64,000 nucleotides of DNA from Mahella australiensis 50-1 BON (GTDB taxonomy: Bacteria > Bacillota > Clostridia > Mahellales > Mahellaceae). A program made the translations under genes and the position numbers. The notes beneath the pieces were generated by a model. It was not told the origin of the DNA, searched no databases, and saw nothing but the letters and a program-made list of their open reading frames with translations. How positions within the stretch are numbered: the first letter of the stretch is position 1; each line of letters starts with the position of its first letter. This document shows positions 17,916 through 27,457 of the stretch, piece by piece. The stretch lies in contig NC_015520.1 in NCBI RefSeq assembly GCF_000213255.1, forward strand, positions 2,190,001-2,254,000. The letters are read 5' to 3'.

Positions 17916-20246
17916 TTAGAAAGCCACGCCATTTCTGTATTCACCTGGCGTTATGCCTTCGCCCTTTTTGAATACGCGGATAAAACGCGCTGATGTGCCA
18001 TAGCCTATTTTTTTCGCTATCTCATTTATGGATAGGTTCTCATCGTTTAAAAGTTCTTTGGCCTTTTTTAGCCGCACAGCATTTATATAATCGGTCATAT
18101 TTTGATCAGTCTGTTCTTTGAAAAAATAAGATAAATAAGATGGATTAAGCTTAAAATATTCAGCTATCGTAGCCACACCAAGATTTACATCATTATAATG
18201 CTCCTCTATATACGCTATAATCCTCTTACACAATTCTACATTATGGCTTTTTCGATTGTCTATTATATAGCTGCATATACGTTCATATATATTTTTTATT
18301 GTATCATGCATCTGTTCCACCGTCTGGCACTCCAGAATTTGCTCTACAGGATTGAAAACAGGCCCGAATATATCTGCATAGTCTACTTTTATCTCATTGA
18401 GCGTCTTTATAGCTGTGCTCATTATATCAAAGAAAAGACATTGTATAAGGCGGTATGGGAGACTTCTTTCAATGAAATTTTCATGCAATATATCATTCAA
18501 TATGCCCTCCGCCTTTTCAAATTCTCCTGCCTTTATATAATTGATGAGTTGGAGCTCTATGTTCAGTGGGTAATAATAATTCTGTTCCTTTTGTTGTATA
18601 TCTCCATAATATATTATGGTATGACTACCTTTTATTATCTTATAATTTAACGCTGTAACTGCTTCTCTATAAGACGTTTCTATAGACGGTATGCCTTCAT
18701 GCACATCGCCGATTCCTATCGTCAAGAAAAAATTAAACTCTCTCTCCAAAAATATCTTTGCTTCCTGAGCTATATTCATCATAATATTTGCAACTCCGGC
18801 AGTATTGGAATCATCGAAGTTAATCAGTAAAGCCAATTGATCCTTATTGAGCTCCACCATATAAGCCCTACCCACTCGGTTGCCTAATTCCTCCATAACA
18901 TTTGTGGTGACAAATCGCACCAGCGCCCATTCATATTCTGAGTCAGCCTTTATGAAGCCGCTGCGATCATCTATATCCATCACCATGACCGCAAATTTGT
19001 CGGATATCAATTGGATATCAAAAAGCTCCAATGACCTATCTATATTATCTTTGCCCTGACTGTCGACATGACCGTGTATAAGCCTGAATAATAGATTGGT
19101 CCTTAGCATAGGGCGTTGACTGGATAATGTGTCTTTAATCCTTTGACTTTCGTCCACGGTAGACGTTATAGCTTCTTTTATAAAATCATATTCGTTCTTA
19201 TACGTCGGCTCTCCCACAGTATTTGATTTGCTGGACAACATTGCGATCAACTCTTTTATGGGATTGTAATTTTTTGACGCGAGGAAATAAGCCAATACCA
19301 ATCCAATAACCAGGCATACAGCCATAGTCCATAATGTAAATGTACGTATATACTCCACTTTATCCATGAAGATGCTTGTCGGCACAATCGAAACATATTT
19401 CCAATCAGTTACGTACGATGTAGCATAAGAAGCCACTACATCTTCGTTATCATAATTGGCTGTAACAGTGCCTTCTCTGCCAAACATATTATTGAATCCC
19501 GGTGCATCAGGTACAGTTAATGGAGCTGTGAGATTATCATAATTATTCTTTGTACTCGCTATCATATTATTTTGTCCATCTACTACATATATGAGGCCAT
19601 GATTAGCCAACTCTATATTTTTCAATAAATCGTATATTTTGCGTTCATTTATGAGTATAATCAGATTGCCTGCATATACCTTGGAACGCCACATGAGCGG
19701 TTGTATATAGGTTATAACATTCTCCGGCCATTTGCCTGCCTGCATAGACTGAAGCGGCAGATAACCATTAAAGCCATCCTGTCTTTTTAGATAGCCATAC
19801 CACTGATCATAGCTTATATCATCGTAATGATACATATTATCATAAAAAAACGATGGATGCCATTGCCCTGCGGGGCTTATAATAGTATCATCGTTTTTAA
19901 AGTATATATATACATCGTCTATAAATTGGTTCATGCTTTTATACCTGAATAAATCGCTTAGGGTTTTTACAACAAGCTGGCGTTGCTTTACATCATCTCC
20001 CGTACCTTCCAGCATAGCTTGTATATTGGGATTATATGTTATCTCCAAAGCAAACTGTTTCATATCCATAAGCTGCGCGTCTACAACTTGGCGCACTTGC
20101 TGTAACATAGCCATATTATAGCGCGTGGATTCCTGCTCCACTATTTGGCCGGCTTTCATATATGCTATACTCCCTATACCTAAAGGAATAGATAATATAA
20201 GCACATACGAAATTAAGAATCTTACAAAAACGCTTTTTTTAGGCAT
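17916..20246 (-). CDS. Membrane-bound AraC-family sensor-regulator
   Basis: The 776-residue protein has a membrane helix at about 9-30, an extracytoplasmic sensing region (about 31-295), a second helix near 297-320, a middle cytoplasmic region, and a C-terminal AraC-type double helix-turn-helix (about 672-770; LGVATIAEYFKLNPSYLSYF and INEIAKKIGYGTSARFIRVF). This one-component layout is common in Firmicutes and Paenibacillus sugar loci: the outer domain detects a sugar or its binding protein and the HTH activates the neighbouring operon. It lies directly upstream of the Dpp/Opp-type operon on the same strand (225-bp gap). GGGGG lies 8 bases before the ATG. Confidence 0.9.
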   Translation of the reverse strand: MPKKSVFVRFLISYVLILSIPLGIGSIAYMKAGQIVEQESTRYNMAMLQQVRQVVDAQLMDMKQFALEITYNPNIQAMLEGTGDDVKQRQLVVKTLSDLFRYKSMNQFIDDVYIYFKNDDTIISPAGQWHPSFFYDNMYHYDDISYDQWYGYLKRQDGFNGYLPLQSMQAGKWPENVITYIQPLMWRSKVYAGNLIILINERKIYDLLKNIELANHGLIYVVDGQNNMIASTKNNYDNLTAPLTVPDAPGFNNMFGREGTVTANYDNEDVVASYATSYVTDWKYVSIVPTSIFMDKVEYIRTFTLWTMAVCLVIGLVLAYFLASKNYNPIKELIAMLSSKSNTVGEPTYKNEYDFIKEAITSTVDESQRIKDTLSSQRPMLRTNLLFRLIHGHVDSQGKDNIDRSLELFDIQLISDKFAVMVMDIDDRSGFIKADSEYEWALVRFVTTNVMEELGNRVGRAYMVELNKDQLALLINFDDSNTAGVANIMMNIAQEAKIFLEREFNFFLTIGIGDVHEGIPSIETSYREAVTALNYKIIKGSHTIIYYGDIQQKEQNYYYPLNIELQLINYIKAGEFEKAEGILNDILHENFIERSLPYRLIQCLFFDIMSTAIKTLNEIKVDYADIFGPVFNPVEQILECQTVEQMHDTIKNIYERICSYIIDNRKSHNVELCKRIIAYIEEHYNDVNLGVATIAEYFKLNPSYLSYFFKEQTDQNMTDYINAVRLKKAKELLNDENLSINEIAKKIGYGTSARFIRVFKKGEGITPGEYRNGVAF

Positions 20247-20324
20247 TGCATGGACCCCCTACTGAAATTTCTACAAACAGTTTTTACAATAAAATTATAT
20301 ACTTTTTATAATTTTTATGCAATA

Positions 20325-20354
20325 GCAAAAGGAAGGCCGAAGCCTTCCTTTTGC
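20325..20354 (-). terminator. Intrinsic terminator of the spore-protein gene
   Basis: A perfect 13-bp stem (20325-20337 with 20342-20354) closes on a four-base loop that reads C-TTCG-G on the minus strand, the very stable UUCG tetraloop. The descending arm ends CCTTTTGC. It lies 4 bp after the stop codon. Confidence 0.85.
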
Positions 20355-20358
20355 ACGG

Positions 20359-20541
20359 TTACTTTGTGGAATTCTGCAGATTCTTTTCGGCATATTCGAT
20401 AGCCTTTGATACCAAATTACCGCAGTTCCTGGAGCTCACGCCGCCCCAACCCTCATTTCGTACCGTCTCATATACGCCGAGTTCCTTGGCCAATTCCATT
20501 TTAAGCTCATCAGACATTAAGCTGTGATTCTTTCTAGCCAT
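20359..20541 (-). CDS. Small acid-soluble spore protein, alpha/beta type
   Basis: The 60-residue protein starts MARKNHSLMSDELKMELAKE and continues with LGVYETVRNEGWGGVSSRNC and GNLVSKAIEYAEKNLQNSTK. The LKMELAKELGV block corresponds to the germination-protease region and GNLVSKAIEYAEK to the DNA-binding helix. It belongs to the clostridial variant with a GWGG middle rather than the Bacillus SspA form. Such proteins coat and protect spore DNA. ATG at 20541 is chosen because GGAGG lies 9 bases before it, overlapping the in-frame TTG that would extend the frame. The single cysteine is unusual for the family. Confidence 0.9.
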   Translation of the reverse strand: MARKNHSLMSDELKMELAKELGVYETVRNEGWGGVSSRNCGNLVSKAIEYAEKNLQNSTK

Positions 20542-20647
20542 AGTCTGCGCCTCCAATCGTCTTTTGATGTTGGCGTTGCAACTGTTCGCTGATCAGCTTG
20601 GTATTAGTGTACCTCCCGTTATTTTATTTATCCTGCTAAAATACTTC

Positions 20648-22000
20648 CTAAATAGTCAATATACCATTATCAGTAGTCAATATTTTCAGTATATTTTCTT
20701 CATTTCCATTTAAGGCATTTATATACACAAGGTATTGTTCACCCGCAAATTCGGCTTTAAATTCATAAGTCAGCACTTCGTTTTTGGCTGGAGTAGGTAT
20801 AACAGCCAAGCGGGCTGATTTTATACTCAGCCTGTCGCTGACGAATTCGCGGGCTTCTTTCTCCGTAAGTGTCGGTTCAGGCAGCTTACGCTGTATATGC
20901 GACATAAGATATCCTGTAGATTCAAAACCTACTATATTGCCATCGTCCATTGAAACCTTCACCTTTATAAGGTCGGGATATACTATTACATCATCCTGTT
21001 TATAGGCAAAGTTTATTATGGCTATGCCATTATAATGCTGTGCGTAGGTAGCTGCCATATTCTTATATCCTTTTTCTCTTAAAAAAGTACCGGCTTTGTC
21101 CATGGCCTGTTGTATGGTCATATTTTGCTTTGGCGCTGTGGCAGAACTGGTCATCCATATTATTCGGCCGCCCTTTTTGCTTATATTTATAAAAATGTGC
21201 GGCCGAGAGGTATTCTTGGGCGTTATTTCCATATTCCATGTAGGTATAGCGCCTTTATCCTCACCTATCTTTCTTATAGATGCTACAACGTCTTTTCCTA
21301 TAAAGTTCTCAGCTATCTTTTGAGCCTGTTCATATGATACACTATTTCCTATCAATCCTAAAGGCTTGCGTCGCTCCACGCTTTCTGAAAATGGTCCGTC
21401 ATATATGAGAGTCGGATAATCCATCATGGTTTTTTCTATATCTTGGAAATGACTATCCACTGTAGGTGCCTTCTGATTATTTAATGTGCGACCGCCTTTT
21501 TGCATTATCTCGCTCCACGATATATGATTGGCGCTTACATCCTGTTCAAGAGCTAGAAGTTGGGATTTCATGTCGGCGCTATAGTTATGCAGTTCCTCGA
21601 GTTTACGCCATTCTTCTCCGCTTATGGTCTTGCCTTTGGTGGCGTTGCGAGCCAGATAATATGAAAAATCGCCTATTTGATTGAGAAATTTAGCCGTATT
21701 ATCCAGCGCTATATGGGATATAGGCAATTGCCCCAATGAATCACCCGCGCTTTCAGCCTGTCTCCATATATCGGTAAGTATAAGCGAATATTGGGCAGGC
21801 GTAGCGGTAGCCATTAGTTTCGACATATTCCCCTCTATGCTTTGCGTATAAGAAACGAGATTATAGAAAGACTTTTCGTAAAGGTTTTCCATATATATGT
21901 TATATTGCTGCTTTTGGCGATACTGGTCATATCCCCACAAGCCTACTACCACCAATGATGTCGCAAGAACCATGGGTAGTATCCAATGCCTTCGCTTCAT
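20648..22000 (-). CDS. ypeB: Germination protein YpeB
   Basis: The 450-residue protein has one N-terminal membrane helix (about 7-24), an alpha-helical region (about 30-200) and C-terminal PepSY-like repeats (from about 215). YpeB holds the cortex-lytic enzyme SleB in place and inactive in the spore. The gene lies 15 bp after sleB on the same strand, the standard sleB-ypeB operon. Expression is expected in the forespore, though no promoter was assigned. Confidence 0.93.
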   Translation of the reverse strand: MKRRHWILPMVLATSLVVVGLWGYDQYRQKQQYNIYMENLYEKSFYNLVSYTQSIEGNMSKLMATATPAQYSLILTDIWRQAESAGDSLGQLPISHIALDNTAKFLNQIGDFSYYLARNATKGKTISGEEWRKLEELHNYSADMKSQLLALEQDVSANHISWSEIMQKGGRTLNNQKAPTVDSHFQDIEKTMMDYPTLIYDGPFSESVERRKPLGLIGNSVSYEQAQKIAENFIGKDVVASIRKIGEDKGAIPTWNMEITPKNTSRPHIFINISKKGGRIIWMTSSATAPKQNMTIQQAMDKAGTFLREKGYKNMAATYAQHYNGIAIINFAYKQDDVIVYPDLIKVKVSMDDGNIVGFESTGYLMSHIQRKLPEPTLTEKEAREFVSDRLSIKSARLAVIPTPAKNEVLTYEFKAEFAGEQYLVYINALNGNEENILKILTTDNGILTI

Positions 22001-22015
22001 TTATACAACCTCCTT

Positions 22016-22732
22016 CTATCTGGCAAACCTGTGCTTGCCTATCACCGTTATAACCGGCCGGCTCCATATCCATCCGCTGGTGGTCTTGGCGGGATTATAG
22101 TAATAGATAGCTCCGCCTGATGGATCCCATCCATTTAGGGCATCCACTGCGGCGTTTATCGACTCTTGATCCGGATCCAGCCACATCTGACCGTCGGCCA
22201 CTGCAGTAAAAGCCCCCGGTTGATATATAACACCGGCAATGGTATTGGGAAATTTTGGGCTTTCCACACGATTCAATACCACAGCGCCTACCGCTACTTT
22301 ACCTATATAGGGTTCTCCTCGGGCCTCGCCGTGTATGAGCCTTGCCAGCAATAATACGTCATTGCGGTTTGAACCGCCGCGTGAAGGTGTATAGGCTGTA
22401 GATGGCTTACCGGTATTAAGGGTCACACCCATAGCTGCCGCTGTAGCCGGACCAACCACACCATCGACTTTTAGGCCGTTTTTTCTTTGAAATTGTTGCA
22501 CCGCTGCAAATGTCTTCGGCCCATAGGAAGCATCTACAGGCCCATCATAGTATCCCCATTGTTTCAGCTTACGTTGGACTTCGGCTACCTTATCGCCTTT
22601 AGCACCATAGTATAGATTACCGGTTTGCGCCTCCGCAAATTTCGGCATCTCAAAGCATATAGCCGTTGTGCTTACAATGGTTATAAGCACTGCTAGGCTT
22701 AAAATGGCATATCGTTTTTTCAATCCTTTCAC
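22016..22732 (-). CDS. sleB: Spore cortex-lytic enzyme SleB
   Basis: The 238-residue protein has a signal peptide (about 1-35), a peptidoglycan-binding domain (about 40-100; GAKGDKVAEVQRKLKQWGYY) and a C-terminal hydrolase_2 lytic transglycosylase domain (about 124-238) with the catalytic E136 in LIHGEARGEP. It cleaves cortex peptidoglycan at muramic-delta-lactam during germination. It precedes ypeB in the operon. Confidence 0.95.
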   Translation of the reverse strand: MKGLKKRYAILSLAVLITIVSTTAICFEMPKFAEAQTGNLYYGAKGDKVAEVQRKLKQWGYYDGPVDASYGPKTFAAVQQFQRKNGLKVDGVVGPATAAAMGVTLNTGKPSTAYTPSRGGSNRNDVLLLARLIHGEARGEPYIGKVAVGAVVLNRVESPKFPNTIAGVIYQPGAFTAVADGQMWLDPDQESINAAVDALNGWDPSGGAIYYYNPAKTTSGWIWSRPVITVIGKHRFAR

Positions 22733-22800
22733 TCCTCAATTTAGTTTACGGTTATATTTTTTGTAATATATTATCTAATATACGGATATTCGATCGCTTA

Positions 22801-22829
22801 TTGAATATATTTGTCTAAAATGTTACAAT
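22801..22829 (+). promoter_or_regulatory. Likely promoter of the Spo0E-like gene
   Basis: TTGAAT (22801-22806), 17 bp, TACAAT (22824-22829). The start codon follows about 35 bp after the expected transcription start. Confidence 0.5.
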
Positions 22830-22869
22830 ATATTTGGAAACATTTTGGATGATAAAAAAGGTGGATGAA

Positions 22870-23061
22870 ATGAATGATCTTATAATAGAAATAAAAATTC
22901 TTCAGCGATTGCTCAATCGATTGCTGGAGAATAATAAAAACGATGAATTAGCATCGGATGAAATATTAAATATCAGCAAAAAACTAGACAGGCTCATCTT
23001 GGAATATTACGAAGCTGAGCGGCATAAGCATAGCTTTCATAAGAAAAAGACAGCTTATTGA
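22870..23061 (+). CDS. Spo0E-like aspartyl-phosphate phosphatase
   Basis: The 63-residue protein is helical and carries SKKLDRLILEYYE, matching the family motif S-x-x-L-D. Spo0E proteins remove phosphate from Spo0A~P and so delay sporulation. ATG at 22870 is chosen because AGGTGG lies 5 bases before it; a TTG 12 codons upstream has no such site. It lies among other sporulation genes but on the opposite strand, divergent from sleB. Confidence 0.75.
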   Translation: MNDLIIEIKILQRLLNRLLENNKNDELASDEILNISKKLDRLILEYYEAERHKHSFHKKKTAY

Positions 23062-23070
23062 TGCTGCCTT

Positions 23071-24519
23071 TTATTCACCCAAAACTTTTATATAATTGAC
23101 ATATGGATCCTCTGTGCCTTGGAGCTGACACTCTTCTTCTTTTAATATATTCACATAGTCCACCACATCCTGCGTGATCCTTTCTCCCGGACAAACGGCC
23201 GGAATACCCGGCGGATAAGCCATTATCATCTCGCCGCTAATCTCGCCAACCGCCTGTTCAAGGCGTATCGAACGCTTGCGGCTATAATAGGCCTCGCGCG
23301 GCGATATTACCACATGAGGCACGCATGGCACCAAGGTATTATTACGCATGGGATGTACACCTTGTTTAAGCGCCACCTTCTTTAATGCTTCTATTAAGCG
23401 ATCGATGGTATTCTGATCGTCGCCTATCCCTATAATAGCCAATATATTATAAAGATCAGCCATCTCCACCTGTATATTGTGCTCATGGCGCAGTATATAT
23501 TCCATCTCATATCCTGTTATGCCCAGCCGCCTTACATTTATGCCCAGCTTAGTTTCGTCAAAACCAAAGCTTCCGGGAGTACCCGCTACTTCCTGCCCAA
23601 AAGCATATAATCCATCTATTTGATTTATCTTATTGCGGGCATAACGGGCTAATTGTAGCACTTTGTCTATAAGTTGCGTACCTTCATGTGCTAATTGATA
23701 TCGGGCTGCATCCAGGGAAGCCATTAATACATAGGACGCGCTGGTAGTCTGAGTGAGATTTAAAACAGTTTTCATATTGGCAGCCCACGCTTCTTCACCT
23801 TTAATCAATAAAATTGAGCTTTGTGTCATAGAACCGCCCGTCTTGTGTATACTCACTGAGCTCATATCAGCACCCACTTTCATGGCATGCTCCGGCAGTT
23901 CGTCATGAAATGGGAAATGAGCTCCATGGGCTTCATCGGCCAGCATCATCATCGCGTTATCGTGAGCTATAGCGGTTATAGCCCTTATATCTGATACAAC
24001 ACCATAATATGTCGGGTTTATAGCAAATACAGCTTTGGCATAGATGTGCTTTTCAACAGCTCTTTGAACACTTTCCACATCCATACCCATTGCAATTCCA
24101 AGCTCCTCGTTTATTTCAGGCGTAATGTATACCGGCACAGCGCCGCTTAATATAAAAGCTCCTATTGTGGATTTATGAGCATTTCTGGGTACTATAATCT
24201 CATCTCCCGGCTCACAGCTTCCCAATATCATAGCTTGTACGCCCTGTGTGGTGCCGTTAACCAAAAAAAAGCAATCGTCGGCATCATACAATTCGGCCAT
24301 CAAACGCTCCGATTGCTTTATAACTCCTATAGGATTGCATATATTATCGAGGTCCTCCATGCCGTTTGCATCTATCTGCAGCACCCGCGCGCCTACATAT
24401 TCGCGCCACAGCGGGACGCCGCGTCCTTGCTTATGTCCCGGCACATGGAAGGATATAACGCCATCCTCTACATATTTTTTCAATGCCTCCAAAAGCGGCA
24501 TTTCGTTTTGATCCGGCAA
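23071..24519 (-). CDS. speA: Orn/Lys/Arg decarboxylase (arginine decarboxylase-like)
   Basis: The 482-residue PLP enzyme has FHVPGHKQGRG near the N-terminus, VNGTTQGVQAM (88-98), ADEAHGAH with D195 and H198, and the PLP-binding K226 in SIHKTGGSMTQSS. It matches the Gram-positive fold-type-I group in size and motif order. It would make agmatine, cadaverine or putrescine; the specificity is not certain from motifs. It is convergent with the Spo0E-like gene. Confidence 0.88.
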   Translation of the reverse strand: MPDQNEMPLLEALKKYVEDGVISFHVPGHKQGRGVPLWREYVGARVLQIDANGMEDLDNICNPIGVIKQSERLMAELYDADDCFFLVNGTTQGVQAMILGSCEPGDEIIVPRNAHKSTIGAFILSGAVPVYITPEINEELGIAMGMDVESVQRAVEKHIYAKAVFAINPTYYGVVSDIRAITAIAHDNAMMMLADEAHGAHFPFHDELPEHAMKVGADMSSVSIHKTGGSMTQSSILLIKGEEAWAANMKTVLNLTQTTSASYVLMASLDAARYQLAHEGTQLIDKVLQLARYARNKINQIDGLYAFGQEVAGTPGSFGFDETKLGINVRRLGITGYEMEYILRHEHNIQVEMADLYNILAIIGIGDDQNTIDRLIEALKKVALKQGVHPMRNNTLVPCVPHVVISPREAYYSRKRSIRLEQAVGEISGEMIMAYPPGIPAVCPGERITQDVVDYVNILKEEECQLQGTEDPYVNYIKVLGE

Positions 24520-24599
24520 GTATCATGCCCCCTTCCTCTATTAATAAACTATATAATATTAGCGCAATCAGGGGACAAATGCAACAATAATTTATGCGC

Positions 24600-25304
24600 T
24601 CATCGTACGGTAAAAATATTCGATATGCTGGGCCATGCCTCATCCCACCACTCAGCTATTTTAAACTTAAAATTTATACTCGGTACATCCTCTGTTTCTT
24701 GTGCATCCTCATCATCTTTATCAGGTTGCTGAGCTTTAGCCGTAGCCTGATCAACCGGTTTGCGCACAGGCTGAGACTCCGGGGATGGCTCTGTAGCTTC
24801 CTTGGCCACGCCATGATCGGTATCTATAAAGCAAAGCGGCGGGAACATGACACACCACCAATTGGCGCCTTCTCCTTGTCCTATCACGATCCTTAATGCC
24901 TCATAAGTGCCGGCCGGAAAAACCATTTCGCCGTAAACTTTAGTTGGAAAATCATAGTATCCAAAGTAAACCTTGGCAGTATAATCTTTGCCGGATCTTT
25001 TTATTTCATCATTAGCTATGGCTTCTATATAGGACATGTTGTCCATTATAGCCTTACGTTGTTCATTTATATCGTTTGCACTGTCAAATCTATTATGCAC
25101 TTCATTCAATATGCGATCACGCACTTTAAGCTTAAGCGCTTGATCCTCCGGCGAATCACTATTAGCAATTACATGAAACCTTATTATATTGTCACTGGTA
25201 AGTTGCGGCGTATCTGCCGATGCCGGCGTATAGCCAGCATGCAAAAATGCCACCGCTGCTATAGTCAGTACAATAAAGGCCAATAACTGTTTTTTTACTT
25301 TCAC
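24600..25304 (-). CDS. spoIIR: Stage II sporulation protein R
   Basis: The 234-residue protein has a signal peptide (about 5-30) and the SpoIIR core (IIRFHVIANSDSPEDQALKL, then VRDRIL). SpoIIR is made in the forespore and triggers SpoIIGA to cleave pro-sigma-E in the mother cell. The start is GTG at 25304, with AAGGAGG 7 bases upstream. A low-complexity acidic stretch (about 175-215) precedes the C-terminus. Confidence 0.92.
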   Translation of the reverse strand: MKVKKQLLAFIVLTIAAVAFLHAGYTPASADTPQLTSDNIIRFHVIANSDSPEDQALKLKVRDRILNEVHNRFDSANDINEQRKAIMDNMSYIEAIANDEIKRSGKDYTAKVYFGYYDFPTKVYGEMVFPAGTYEALRIVIGQGEGANWWCVMFPPLCFIDTDHGVAKEATEPSPESQPVRKPVDQATAKAQQPDKDDEDAQETEDVPSINFKFKIAEWWDEAWPSISNIFTVR

Positions 25305-25454
25305 ATTAGCTCCTCCTTAGTATCGCATTACCTAATATGAAGTATTAACAGTTATTGACCTTTTTAAACATTTTTATATCGTTGCTTGGCCACAAATACT
25401 CCCCGCTTACGCTCCGGTTGAAATATGAGCCAGTATTGCACAAAAGCCGGAAGA

Positions 25455-26540
25455 TTAAAATTTTATCGGATAATTACCGTATTGTTTTATCAATTCGGTT
25501 ATAGCTATAAGGTTTTCTATAGGCGTACCATAAGATGTAGCATCACCAGTGGATAATATGAATCTATCGCCCGGAGCTATATTTTCAAGTATGTCCAGCA
25601 CGTATTCTTTCGTTTGATCAACGCTCATGCGCTTCAACGCCGGCGGCTCTATACCGCCTATGATAACCTTGCCCGGCCACATCTCTAGGGCCTCATGTGC
25701 CCATGTATCGCCTGTAGTAGGCGGACATATCGAGTCGACTCCATCTACCGTAAGATTAGCCACCTGATAGCGCATTCCCTTTAATTTACCGCACATGTGT
25801 GATATATAAATCTTCCCAGCTTTATGCAATACGTCGGCGTATTGATTCAGATAGTCGGTACAGTACATATCAAACCATCTTGGGCTCATTACAGTAGTAG
25901 ATGTATCCTCATATACGATTATAATCTCAGCCGGCGATTCAGCCATAACCTTATAGCATTCCAGATTGCTCTTATGCATGGCCTCCATAAGGTCATGCAT
26001 CTCATCGGGATAATCGGCTACAGCGTAGGTAAAGCCCTCTATACCCATAATATCTTGTAGCAATACTTGTATCGGCGTTAGTGGACCTGACGCGGTTGCC
26101 AGACCATCATCGCCTATATAATCCTGCTCTTTTATGAATGGCTGGTAGTCAGGCTCGTAATAGCGGCTTTGAACGACATACTTGTACGTCTTTACATCGT
26201 CTTTATTTTCTATAAAATGTTTTATTCTGAAGCTGGTATTTCCACCTTGCTGATATACTTGATATACGCTGCCAACCGGCGTTTCAAAGGTCTGAATCTC
26301 CTTGTCGCCTTCACGTCTTACCGAATACTTCACACTAGCATCCGTTTTTTCCCTTACTACAGGTACATGTCGTTCAAACACATCAGCACCTATATAACGC
26401 AGCGTCTCTACCACATTCATCTCATGTATGCCCTGTTCAGCAAGTGATGATGTATAATATCCATCTATCAATGGCGCCCACGGTATCCTGTCCGGATGTT
26501 GATCATTTAGTACTGCCAATAATCGTTCTTTTGATGTCAT
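25455..26540 (-). CDS. URO-D superfamily protein (uroporphyrinogen decarboxylase-like or corrinoid methyltransferase-like)
   Basis: The 361-residue protein starts MTSKERLLAVLNDQHPDRIP, the signature opening of URO-D-fold proteins, and has ISHMCGKLKGM, a His-x-Cys metal site typical of MtaA/CmuA-type methyltransferases. No haem biosynthesis or corrinoid-protein gene lies nearby, so haem synthesis is unlikely. Many Clostridia carry such orphan URO-D paralogues in sugar-rich regions. The substrate is unknown. Confidence 0.8.
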   Translation of the reverse strand: MTSKERLLAVLNDQHPDRIPWAPLIDGYYTSSLAEQGIHEMNVVETLRYIGADVFERHVPVVREKTDASVKYSVRREGDKEIQTFETPVGSVYQVYQQGGNTSFRIKHFIENKDDVKTYKYVVQSRYYEPDYQPFIKEQDYIGDDGLATASGPLTPIQVLLQDIMGIEGFTYAVADYPDEMHDLMEAMHKSNLECYKVMAESPAEIIIVYEDTSTTVMSPRWFDMYCTDYLNQYADVLHKAGKIYISHMCGKLKGMRYQVANLTVDGVDSICPPTTGDTWAHEALEMWPGKVIIGGIEPPALKRMSVDQTKEYVLDILENIAPGDRFILSTGDATSYGTPIENLIAITELIKQYGNYPIKF

Positions 26541-26695
26541 ATATCAAACACCTACCTTCCCATAAATTTATATGTAGCCTATTATCGCTAAATTTATATT
26601 ATGGACGCATAGAAATACAGTATTCTTTATATTTACTCCAAATTATATGCTCTAGACTCAGGTAGTCAAGCACGTCCCATACCTGCTAGATATTT

Positions 26696-27457
26696 TCATA
26701 TTGGTTGCGACTTACCTTGAGCAAAGTATTTCATTACCATTTCAATGTCATTGGGCTTATCCACATCGTTTCCTATTTCAGGGTAATCGGATATTATGGC
26801 CTTGGCTGTTATATTCAATATCTGACCGAAACGTTGTTCGATTTGCTGAATAGTACCTATACCCAGCACCAATTTTATAAGCAAACCGATGCCAAGTAAC
26901 CTGGCTGTTTTTATAGGTTCTTTACGAAACTCTATCAATTTTTCGGCGAAGTCCTTGCATCTTTTAAATACCGCAGGAGAAATATAAATGATATTGCCTC
27001 CGGTAAATGTACCATCTTTTAGCTTTACATATGTACGCTTGACGCCTGGAAATCGTTTTTCATTTATTTCTTTATTAACTATAGGATAACAAAAATCTGC
27101 TTTTACATCTTCACTACGCTTTATGAAGTCCTCTATAGCCTCGGGCGTTATCATAGGTATATCAGACGTAAGTATGAGCACATGCTCATCCGAGGCGAAC
27201 ACCTCTATACCTCTGCTGGCATTTTCTAGCATAGAAGAGCCTTGTGGTATTATATAATCCACCTTATCACCTATAACCGGTTCAAGTTCTTCAGCAGGAC
27301 CTACCACCGATATCTTACCGACATGGGGTGCTGCTCTCAACGCATCGATTATATACTCTATCATCGGCTTATCGTCTATAAGCATTAGCGCTTTATTGCC
27401 TTCTAAAGCGCTGTGGTCGTCTTCATTATCGCCGGCTAGTATAATAGCATTCAGCAT
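26696..27457 (-). CDS. MobA-like nucleotidyltransferase family protein
   Basis: The 253-residue protein starts MLNAIILAGDNEDDHSALEGNKALM, a variant of the LAGG-x(n)-K nucleotide-binding motif, and has LTSDIPMITP near residue 97, the metal-binding segment. Its ATG overlaps the end of ispE by 7 bp, so the two are translationally coupled. This neighbour is frequent after ispE in Clostridia, but its substrate is not known. It is not IspD: the CDP-ME synthase motifs are absent. Confidence 0.8.
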   Translation of the reverse strand: MLNAIILAGDNEDDHSALEGNKALMLIDDKPMIEYIIDALRAAPHVGKISVVGPAEELEPVIGDKVDYIIPQGSSMLENASRGIEVFASDEHVLILTSDIPMITPEAIEDFIKRSEDVKADFCYPIVNKEINEKRFPGVKRTYVKLKDGTFTGGNIIYISPAVFKRCKDFAEKLIEFRKEPIKTARLLGIGLLIKLVLGIGTIQQIEQRFGQILNITAKAIISDYPEIGNDVDKPNDIEMVMKYFAQGKSQPI

